Of a stretch of DNA of 64,000 bases, positions 13,101 through 25,100 are shown in pieces. Location: positions 64,468,727 to 64,532,726 of the forward strand of contig JAKGHH010000007.1 in NCBI GenBank assembly GCA_022828595.1, given 5' to 3'. The DNA comes from Nelumbo lutea. Taxonomy: Eukaryota > Streptophyta > Magnoliopsida > Proteales > Nelumbonaceae. The translations under genes were made by a program, and so were the position numbers. Every line of letters begins with the position of its first letter. Position 1 is the stretch's first letter. Below the pieces are notes generated by a model. That model was not told the DNA's origin, made no database searches, and saw only the letters and a list, made by a program, of their open reading frames with translations.

Positions 13101-16100
13101 TCATGTAAGTTAGGTGGACAATAACTTGTTACTTCACATATCTATAATATTGTCACCAACTTATGTTATAATACTATCTCTTGTACTCCACATAGTACTG
13201 GTAGTTTTCACTAGGGAATATGTCAATTCTAGTAAAATTCCATAATATGTCGTGGATGCCATCTCTTGTACTCCATGTAGGTCTGGTAGTGTTCACTGGG
13301 GAAATGTAGATTCCAGTAAATTTTTGTGTTGCTACCCATGGAAATGGAAATATGTCGTGGAAATATTAGGGAAATTAGGGACATTTTAAACAATGCTCCA
13401 GATTGGGGTCTCTAACTCTACCATTGATATACCCCACTTTTCCGCTTGCAGTTATGTAGAGCTTGATTCCCTTTGACCATTCTAGGTAATTGAGACCATC
13501 AAAGGGAATCATAGCCATGGGAAAGCTCATGTCAAAACCTCTACGCAATCCACTCTGACTAGAATCCTCAGAAGACATAGAACTTGATTTCAGTTCAGTC
13601 ACAATTCAGTCAAAGAACTAGTTCTCAGTTAAGTTCAGAATCATAGTTCAGTCAAAAAAAAAAAAAGGTTAAAGCCTTAGTTCAGCCACAGTTCTAGTCA
13701 CAAAAAGTCTTGTTCTCACAGAATAATCAAATCTGATCACATGCCATCACTTGTCCTCAGATTACAACCCTACTGAACCAGTTCAGATGTGCAAAACATA
13801 TCAAATATCAGGTCTGACCAGTCCCTCCAATCAATAATTCATCAATTTTCAACACAACCATTGAAGTTTTAATAGGAACTAAGGAAGAAAAAACTGCTGT
13901 CACAGCAGTTACAGAACCGCAGACCTGAACAGCCCACCTGTCAGGGCAGATGACTGATTCATAGAGTTCTCTATCTGATGCATGGTTTGGACTGGACACA
14001 TCATCACTTCCCTATATGTAGTTATATGGTTTGCATACAGCTTCATTGAGATTTGATAGTCTCCCCATCGCTTAGAGCAGGTATTTGAATGTTACGGTTG
14101 TAATTTATTTTCTATCTTGTTATTGAGCAAATGTATGATGGTTTTAGAACATGTTTTTCTATCATAATTTGTGTACATTCATATTTTTTTTTTCTTCCAT
14201 GACTCAATTTTGGATATTTTCTGACAATTTCCCATCACTGAAGGTCCTCAATGCGCTTTTCAATCTCTGCAAAATAAACAAGAGGAGGCAGGAGCAGGCT
14301 GCTGAAAATGGAATTATTCCACACTTGATGCGTTTCATCATGTCAGATTCACCCTTGAAACAGTATGCATTGCCTCTGCTGTGTGATATGGCGCATGCAT
14401 CCCGTAATTCAAGGGAGCAGTTAAGGGCCCATGGTGGTTTGGATGTGTACTTGAGTCTGCTGGATGATGAACTCTGGTCAGTGACCGCATTGGATTCTCT
14501 TGCAGTCTGTTTGGCACATGACAATGATAACAAAAAAGTAGAACAAGCTTTACTGAAAAAGGAAGCTGTTCAGAAATTGGTGAAGTTCTTCCAGAGATGT
14601 CCAGAGCAACATTTTGTGAATATACTGGAGCCCTTTTTGAAAATTATCACGTATGTGTCTTGCCATCCACATATCTTTTTCTTTCCCATCCATGTGTAAG
14701 AATTTGTTTACCATTTCCTACTTCCAAGCATTATCTATATATAGTGTGTGGGGTGGGGGCTCATTGGAATGACCACGTCTTCACTCCCTAAATCTACATA
14801 AATACCATATTTCACCTCATATTTGAGTTTTTTTTTTTTGGCTCCAAAGCATATCTCCTTGTCAAAGATTCCTTGGTTTTGTGGCCTTCAACACTAAAGG
14901 GCACAATTACAAATCTTCTTCCAAGATAGATTTTATATGCATAAATGTATTGCATATGTTGTATTAATTATAGTAAAGATGATTTACCAACAGTATTACA
15001 TGGCATGTGGACATGGTAATTGGAATCACACAATGCATATGGAGTCTGAGTAATCTAAAACACAAGTTCAATAAACCTTACCCCAACTATATGGGATTCA
15101 TTACATGCATTTTAGTGTCATATCCATTGTTATATTATAGGCCATCAAGTTATTTTTTATTACTATAGTCCGTTTTGGTTTTGGCCTGCATTGCTAAACC
15201 TTTCAACTTGTAATCAATGTTTTAAAAGGTGTGGGAGGTGTACAACCTGAGGTGCCCCCAAAACACCCTGAGGCACATGATAGAGGAGTTGATGCTCTCA
15301 GCTTTGCTGATAGAGGGTATGTAAGTAGCCCCTCTAGGGGTTTGCCCAACTCCTTTCCTCCCCTCCTCCACTAGGTTCAGTTCGCCATTCTCCTCAGACC
15401 TTCAGCGATGGGGGGAGGTGAATGCCAAGGTTTTTCAAACGGATGTACAGGAACAAGGTTGTGGTTTTGATTTTATTGGGGCTTCTTCTCATGGGGAATT
15501 AGTTTTGTCAACAATATTGTTGCGAAACAAGGTAAGATCACTTCCCCCCCTAGTGCTGCCAGGGGTCCTAAAGTTTTAGAGAGTGACATCTTCTCTTTGG
15601 TGGTGGGGGAGGTAAGTAACTATGTCTGACCTAAGTGGAGGGATGGCAATCGTGTTGGGCTTGGCTACAGCTCCAATTCCTTTGGAATCTAGGAGCTTGG
15701 CAGTAGGGAATTTGGTGAGTGGAGTTGGTGATTCCCCAAAAGAGGTAGGAGGTGGAATGGAAATGGGGTATGGTAGTGTTTCATCTTGTTTCTTGGATGT
15801 TATGGGGGTTGTGCTAGAAGATGTGATATCAGGAGTTTTTTTTTTTTTTTTTTTTTTGAAATATTTGTTGGAAGATTGGGTTATGATTTGGGAAGAAGGA
15901 TGAAGGGTGGCAGAGCTGACGAATCGAAAGAGGGTAAGGAGAAATTTAAAACTTTGGTTTGTCCAGAAAAGATGAAGACCTCAAAAAATGGCCAGCTAGT
16001 TCATGTTATGAAGATCTCTTGGTTAAAAGGAGTTTGTGGTGTTGGTCCTTCCAACAAATTAGGGTTTATTTTGGAAAAGTGAAAAACAATTTAAGTGGTT

Positions 16101-19100
16101 TCAAGCATGGTAAAGTCTAGCAATGACAGTTATTAAGTAGTTTTTTTTTCTCTTTCTGATAAAGAGGGGTTGGGAAAGAAGTATCCAATTAAGGGTTCAA
16201 AAGATTTCTTAAGTAGGGCAATGGGTAGTAGAAAATATAAAACAAAGCCATTAGAAGAATCAAATAAAAGAGGCAAGGAGGTCTTGACTAAACCCTTCAA
16301 ACATAAGGAGGTCATTGTGGATGAAACTCATGTTGTGCACAAGGAGTTAGTCAACATGGAGGTGGAGGTAAGCAAATTGTTAGGGATCTCTTTTGTTGGA
16401 TGTGATAGAAGGAATGGATAAAAGGCCTGGTAGAATGGGGTTCAAAACCCTAGTTTAAATGTCTCACAATGGTGGGATTGAATTCAGCTAGTAGGAGAGA
16501 ACTTACATGGTTTGATCCCGTCTAATTCCTCTCTCTTTATTACTTGGGGGGGGGGTGTTGCAAGAGCCCTCTCTTAATCTATAACCACTCCTAACTCATT
16601 TAAAATAAGATTAGAGAGAGTCCAGCTCTCTTAAACCAGCTAGTAAATCAGAATCCATCTAACTAGTCATACTAGTCAAATCACATAGTTTTACTTGGAC
16701 TCTTATGTAAGACTCTTAATTATCCATTAGAACTCTATTAATTAGGAGATTACAAATTTTATGGTGTGGGTCCCACAGCTTAATGGGAGAGCCAAAAATG
16801 TCGAATGCTTTATACAATCCAGTGGGTTTGGCTAATTAAGTTTAAATAACCCATTTCAGGCTAATTCGACCATAGCTTTTATGGGCTTAAGTGATCAAGC
16901 CCATTAAGTGTCTAAACACTTAAAACTACTTGGGACTTTACCATCCTTAAGGCCCAAGTCCATTGGTTCAACCCATTATGTGATAATCAAGTCAATACAT
17001 TCCAATTAATCACTTGCAATCAATCTCTTTGCTATAAACACTTGACACCACATTAAAGGAAGGACTTTTTCCCTTTCTTCATTACATGGTGTCCAACTTC
17101 CAAAACCATTGGATTGTTTATTGAAGATTCAATAATCCTTTTGTCGACATATTCAAGATTCCATGGAGGAAGTTTGTACAAAGTATTCTCTATGACTTAA
17201 TGTACTAGCAGATCCTATTACATTGGTCATAAGTCGACATATCATTTTGGAATGTCCCAACATACCTAGATATTTGACCCCAAAAAGATTTCATTGGCTG
17301 GTATATCAAAGATAAACAGGTCTGATACTCAATCTAATATCAACTAACTGAATGGTGACTCAGTTGGTACATACACTGGGTACTCCCAGAAGATATGCAA
17401 TTTTGAGCCCTGCTATCGATTCCCATCACACCTTTGAGAGAAGTTATTGTTGTTGAAAAGGGTTGTATTGTGCCAAGAAAAAAAATGAAACATGGCCCCT
17501 ATGGGGTCACCCGACGATAATTCAATACCAAAAAAAAATGTAAGTGTGGTGGTTAGGCTACGTACAGGGGTCTCCTTGAAGGACAAAGGAAAACCGAGTG
17601 TAGTAGATAGTCTAAAGGCTTAGGGCAAATGGGATGATAGAATGATGATCTCGTTATGAGTTGGACCCTCATTTATAGGGAGAGCTCTCGAGGTCCCGAA
17701 ATGAAGGAGCCAAAAGCGTATGATTCCCATTAGGAAAGGGAATCTTGGATTCGCTATCAGTTATTAGGGAGCACTGCCAGGGTTTTGTCACATGTTTTAT
17801 GGGATATTTCAAGGATGAACTTTCCTTTTGTCTAAGGATTCTCATAATCCACTTGTGCTACTTCCTTTTGTGACCCTTCTAAACCGACGTGGCACGGGTG
17901 ACGTCATTACCTAGCTTGTGTGTCTTTATCAGGCCCATGGGGTGTCTCGTCATGGACGTGTTTCTACTACTTGTTTATGACCTACGGTAAGCCCACATTC
18001 ATCGCGGTTTTGCGGTCGCTTTAAACTCATCGCAAGCCCGCGCAAATCCAAAACTCATCGCAAGTTCAAGTGGGGCCAAAGTTCATTGTAGGTGTGATTA
18101 GCTGTGGACTCATCGCGGATGTGTAGTATTGGTTTAACACCCTCTGTATTTAGATGGTCTGAGTGACCACTATATATTTACATTAGCCCCTTGCTTATTG
18201 GTAAGTGGGAGCTTATTGATAATTATTTCCGTTATTGGGTTTGCCTTGAATGTTTGTAATGGGGTGATGGGGATGAGGATTGTAGGTGTTGTGGTACCCA
18301 AATTCTTTCGCATTAGGTTTGGTGGTCGTTCTTGTTCTTGATGGCAAGTTCTATGGACTTTGTGTGTGGGAAATTTTAATTTGGGTGGGTTATTAGCCCC
18401 CCTACTTATCAATAAGCATTATGGCATCCGACTTAAGGATGTTATCTAGATGAGAATCGGGTGTGTTTGTTTTGGAGTAACTTTTTGTTTTCATTGTAAT
18501 CCAGCCCCCCTATCTTTTTACAAGTTGCTTTCCTGTGATTCAGCCCATATGTGTGCCAAATTGGTTGGCGAAGGTTTGAGCCCCTTTGGAATCAACAGAA
18601 ATTGTCTTATAGAAGGACATAACCAGTCCCCTATTGGTTAAAGGGAGTCTATCGTTTTAGGAATATAGCCCCCCAATTTCATGATAGAGCAATGCTTTGC
18701 CGAAGACAACTGAAGCAGTATTTGATTTTTAGCCCCCTTGTCTTTGGTTCAGCCGAAGATAGATGAACCAGATACTTAGAATCTTTGGTTCTTCCTAAAA
18801 GAATGGTAGGATCCATCGTATGGACACCAAAAAGGTTGCGGAATGGGTGGGCGAATTTCAAAATTTTCCTACCTTTCTTCCAACTGGGAATCATATTCCC
18901 TAATTTTAGAATAAAAAATATTCAAGGATTTACTCGAACCAAACCAGAGCAGATCTGAACCAAAGATTAAGGGAAGGGTTACACCTGCCTGATACGGAGA
19001 ATTAAAATCTCCCAACGTCGGTGTTCACACCGGAAAAAAGATCCAAGATCTGTTCCCGCTGAAATTGACACAACGATGGTGGGGCAGAACCAATAGTGTA

Positions 19101-22100
19101 CGTCTCACGTATCGAACTCTTCACAATAACTCGTTGGAGGCTTAGAGCACCGAACCAAATCAGCCTTTCAGCAAAGACTGATATCAAGAACAAATTTCTT
19201 GATTCTCCCTTCAATGGAGTTCGAGCTATGCAGCAAGGTGGCGGCGGCTGGAGAAGATCCCTAAGCTGAAAGTGGCGTGAATGCAGTTTTCAGCTTAAGG
19301 AGGATGATATCCTATCTCAGATTGCAGAGAGTGTTAATTGCAAAAACCCTAGGTCGAATTCTTGTAATTCTTTATTAGGGTTTTCTCCTTTCTTAGTGAT
19401 TAAGAAACCTCCTAATCCAATTAGGAGTTATCCCAATTCAAATCTGTATTTGGATATGGGATAATCTTAATCCTATCTGCAGATTAGATCAGCCCATTCC
19501 TGATCTCATCAGGAGTTTAGTCTTAATCCTATCTGCAGATTCGCCCCTTTAAGTGGGTGATCAGATCAGCCCAGTTCAAAATGGGCTTTTAGGCCCAATA
19601 AGTAATTAGTGCTCAATAAGTTTCCAAACTGCTGCCCAGGTGGGCTTTTTTGTATGGCGTGGGAACCAAGTATTGATTTTCACATCACCCACATGGGTTC
19701 GGTCCAGTCTTTGTTACAAGGCTTAGCCGAATTCACTAGAAAGCCCAGTGAACCCCTTGACCCCATCACATGGACCCTATGGGCCCAACACCTACACTAA
19801 CTAGTCCCTAGGCCAAACCATCTTATAAAAACCCAAAGAGTGTGAGCAGATGCAAGATTAGCCCATCAGGTATTATCCTAAATGGTTTTACACTTAACCT
19901 CTCAGCCCATAATGATCAAGCACTGCCCGACAATAGAGGACCTCTCCCTCGGCTGCTAGGAACAGTGCTGCACTATCTACTCACATGGATCCCAGGAATT
20001 AAAACCATTTGCAAACAATTTGAAACCATATATAAGTATATATCATATATATAAATTTTGCCAAAATAAAATTTCAATGATTGAAATCAACTGCTGACAG
20101 TTTGGTTTCCATCAGAGAGAATGCATCCCCGATCATTACCTTTGTTCGACAAAGGAGCTGATCCCATCACTATGATCATCCACTCAGATGAATTCTCAAA
20201 CTGTCCCAACATACCTAGGTTTTGACCCCCGCTAAGGATCTCATTGATTAGCATATCAAAGACAACCCAATCCGATATCTAGTATAATACTATAATCGGG
20301 TCTAGGGGTTAGGTGTAACTTTTCAGTTTTGTCCATCAATCTCCAAGGTCTAGGGCAATACTGGAAATCTGGTCTGGTTCAAGGGTTCAAGTAATCCTAC
20401 ACTGCGTGTACCTTGGGTCTCACCCTAGCGGCTGAGACAAGCCACCCCAACAGTTAGCAACACACCAGTGTCAGCCTTGGTAGGATACATCTCCCCAGAC
20501 TTATCCAACGACTGATTTAAAACTAACACAAGTCTCATTAAGTGTCTAGTTTTAGGGTCTTACACAGAAGTATACCACACAATATGAATCAAACATGTAC
20601 TTTATTTATTTACATTAAATATCGAAAGTACATCAAAACTGATTGGAGTTAAGGGCATACAAAACCGTCTAACACTTCCTTGATCACAGAGGATGCTGAA
20701 AGAATGGTAGGATCCATCTAATGGACGCCATAAAGGTTGCGGAATGGATGGGCGAATTTAAAAAATTTTCCTACCGTCTCCCAACTGGGAATCATATTCC
20801 CTAAATTTAGAATACAATATTCAATGATTCTACTTGAACCATAATCGAACTAGATCTGAACCAAAAGAGAAATGAAGGATTATACCTGATCCGGAGAAAT
20901 AGTATCTCCCAAAGTTGGTGTTCACGCCCAAAGAAAACACCAAGATCCGCTCGTGCTGAAGATGACACAGCTGTGGGTGGAACGGAACTAGCAAGGTGCA
21001 TCCTACACATTGGATCCTTCACAAGAACCCTCTATAAACTCTGAACACTGAATCTTTTTCAGTCTTTTCGCAAGACTGATGTCAAGAACTGATTTCTTGA
21101 CTTCCTATTGCTGCAAAGGTCAAATCTTGCTAGAGGGAATGGCGGCGATTGGAGGAGAACTCTTGGGACTAAGATGGCTGAACTGCTTCTCTTCTCTCTA
21201 GAGTCTGTATGAGATCTAATCTCAGTTCATAGGATAATTTCTTGCACAAAACCCCTGGTTCAAAATCTGATATATTTCTCTTAGGGTTTCTCCTCTTTTA
21301 TTCATGATTAAGAAAACCTCCTAATTAGGAGTTATCTCAATCCAAATCAGTATTTGGATAGGGGATTATCTTAATCCTATCTGCAGATTAAGTTAGCTTA
21401 CTCTTGATCTTATCAAGAGGTTACCAGATTCAAATCTAATTTGAATTTGGTCTCCCAGAGTGGATAAGGTTAAAGGCCCAATCCTTTTACTAACATTAAT
21501 CTTAGATTCGCCCCAAAGATGGGTGATCATATCAGCCCAGCTCGAAATGGGCTTTTGGCCCATTAAGTGTTTAGTGCTTAAATAGTTTCCAATTTGCTGC
21601 CCAGTTGGGCTTATTTGTATGGCGTGGGACCCAAGCATTGATCTACACACCAGCCACATGGGTTCAGCCTAGCCTTTATTACAAGGCCCAGCCGAATTCA
21701 CTGAAAAACTCAGTGAACCCTTGAATCCATCACATTGACCCTATGGGCCCAACACTTACATTAAGTGGTCCTTGGGCCAAGCCATCTTATAAAAACCCAG
21801 GGATTGTGAGCAGGTGCAAGATTAGCCCATCAGGTATTATCTTAAATGGTCTTACACTTGACCTCTCATCCCTTAATGATCAAGCACTGCTCGACAAGAG
21901 AGGACCTCTCCCTCGGCTGCAAGGAACAGTGCCGCACTCTCTACTCACATGGATCCCGGGAATTAAAACCATTTGCAAACCTTTTGAAACCGTACATATA
22001 CATTTATATATATATATATATTTTGCAAAACAAAATTCTAACGATTGAAATCATCTGTCGGCAGTTCGGTTCCATCAGAGAGAGTGCATTCCTAATCATT

Positions 22101-25100
22101 ACCATTGTCTGAAAAAGGGGCTGATCCTATCACTATGATCACTCACTTAGATGAATTCTCAGACTGCCCCAATATGCCCAGGTTTTGACCCCTGCTAAGG
22201 ATCTCACTGATTGACATATCAAAGACAGCCCGATTCGACACCTAGTGAAGTGTCATAATCGAGTCTTAGGGTCAGGTGTAACTTTCTAGTTTTGCCCATC
22301 TATCTCCAAGGTCCAGGGCAATACTGGAAATCTGGTCCGGTTCAAGGATTCAAGTAATCCCATACTGCATGTGCCTTGGGTCTTACTCTGGTGAATGAGA
22401 CAAGCCATCCCAACACTTGGTGGTACACTAGTATCAGCCTTGGCAGAATAAATCTCCCCAGACTTATCCAATGGTTGTGAATATTTAAAACTAACACGAG
22501 TCTCTGTAAGTGTCCAGTTTTAGGGTTTTACACAGAAATATACCAAACAACATGAATCAAACATGCACTTTATTTATTTACACTAAATGTCAAAAGTACA
22601 TCAAATTGGATTGAAGCTAAGGGCATACAAAACTGTCTAACAAGCCGCTCGCAAGATTATCCTTCTCCCATTCCTGAAGAACACGACAACACCCAGGAGA
22701 ACGTCAACCCAGAAGTTGGGGACTAGTTCGGTATGGAGTCAACCGAGCAAGTTAACATTGAAATACTCTTGATTGATCAAGGTCTAAGAGTTCGAGTCCC
22801 GCTTCGACCGTGTGGAGCTGATGCAACAGGAGATGAGAGCCACTCTGCAACTTCTCCTTTAGCAGTTGGCCAGGCCTGAACATTCCCCCTTTACCCCAAC
22901 AGCTCCTCCTGCCTCCATCCCCACCAGCCACCAATCTGCCAATCAGAACCCCACTATGCCTGAGCAACCTGCAAGGACCAACCCTACACCTGCACAGACT
23001 AACTAGCCCACTTTTGAACAGCCTCTAGTTACTTCCCATACCAACCCAACAATAGAGGCACCACTCAGCCATGACGACTAAAGGAATACGTTCTAGGGTT
23101 GATGGTGGAATACTAGAGCAGAGCCTAGGCTTCCCTTGTCCTACAAAAGCCCTACTCTGATCGAATCCTTTACAAACCCTATCCCACCGGCTACGTCCCT
23201 CCCAGTAGTGGCCACAGTACGACGGGCAGAAGGGAAGCCCGCAGGAACATGTGAACAAGTTTGAGGATGCTTTGGGGTCCTTTGCTCTCAACGGGGACCT
23301 GAAAGTTGGGGAGCTCTCTAAATCTTTGACTGGGTTGGCATTATACCCGGTTCGTCAATCTAACCACATGTAGCATTGACTCGTGGGCAGAACTGACAAA
23401 GAGGTTCTTGTCAAAATGGTGTAACTTAGAGCAGAGATTGACGATGGCTGACTTGCACAACATAGAGCAATGCGTGGGAGAAGATCTTTTGGCCTATGTG
23501 ATTAGATTTCAGAAGCTGACCCATTCAGTTTTTGACAAACATGTCACTGAGAAGAGTTTCGTCGAACAATGCGTGCAAGGCATGCAGCCCTCCTATAGGA
23601 TAGGCATAGAGAATGTAGAAGTAGAGACCTTCAGCCAATTATGGAAGTGCACGGAGAGGACGGCTCACATTGTCAAAAGCACTTTGTCCTAGTCTACACT
23701 AGTAGCAGGACAGTACGGGAAGAACTAGGCTTATGCCATGGACAAAAAACCTTGCAATATTGGAGGGCCTAGGCCAGGGCCCTATTACCGCAACAATGTC
23801 CAGGGCAGAAGAAATAATGCATTGATCCCTTCTTTCGCCTGCACCAAGGAGGTGATCATGATCATGAATAAGCTCGTGGAAGATCGTGCCATCAATCTAC
23901 CACTGCCGCCGCCAGGGATCGACCCAAAGGAGAGGCACAGAGGAAGGTGTACCTTTCACCAGTCGCCGCACCACGACCTCATGGACTACCTTTCATTGAG
24001 GTGATTATTTGTACAGAAGGAGAAACTTGATGATTTTGTTAAGAGGAAACCGGCACAAGTAGAGACAAACCCCCTCCCTGCGCACACTCAGGAAGTATCA
24101 ACATGGTCGGAGCACCAGGTCAAGACCACCCAGACATGTTGATCCAGAGATTCTAATGTTAGTGTTGTGGCCAGGCTATGTACGAGGGTCTCCTTTAAGG
24201 ACAAAGGAAAACCGAGTGCAGGAGGTAAGCTAAAGGCTTAGGGCAAATGGGATGATGGAATGATGGAATGATGATCTCGTTATGTGTTGGACCCCCATAT
24301 ATAGGGAGAGATTCCGAGGTCCCGAAAGGAAGGAGGCAAAAGCGTATGATTCCCATTAGGAAAGGGAATCTCGGATTCGCTATCAGTTATTAGGGAGAAC
24401 TGCTAGGGTTTCACCACGTGTCTTATGGGATATCTTAAGGACGAACTTTCCATTCGTCTGAGGATTCTCATAATCCACGTGTGCTACTTCCTTTTGTGAC
24501 CCTTTTAAACTGACGTGGCACGGGTGACGTCATTATCTAGTTTGTCTATCTTTATTAGGCCCACGAGGTGTATCGTCACGCGCGTTATTTAACGACGCAT
24601 GTGTTTCTACTACTTGTTTATGACCTACGGTAAGCCCACATTCGTCACGGTTCCGCGATCGCTTTAAACTCATCGTAAGTCTGCGCGAGTCCGAAACTCA
24701 TTGCAAGTTCGCGCGTGTCCGGAACTCATCACAAGTTCAAGCGGGGCCAAAGTTCATCGCAGGTGTGCAATGAGTTGTGGACTCATCACAGATGAGTGAT
24801 ATGTTATAGATTCATCACAGTCGTTTGTGTAGTATTGGTTCAACACCCTTTGCATTTAGATGGTTTTAGTGACCATTGAATACCCAGTTGTTTAGCCTGT
24901 TAGAAAGTCCAAGAACATGTTGGGTTTGGTCCAATTCAACGTTTCTTGCAGACATTCATCCCCACACTTTGGGTCACAGCTCGAGTAGTTGATATCCATT
25001 GCTCCACTACCTTGGGCTATGTGAGAATGACAACTTTGTTAGGATAGACTTCCCCAAGTGTATCCAGAGGTTGTGAAGTTTCAAGTCCATATTATAACAA

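Noticed and set aside
15622..16421. Possible host exon or gene in the 12.2-kb intron
   Set aside because: The frames are broken, Lys/Glu-rich and unrelated to MAP3K-epsilon, and exons j and k already join in phase without them. Kept only as an unassigned intron segment.
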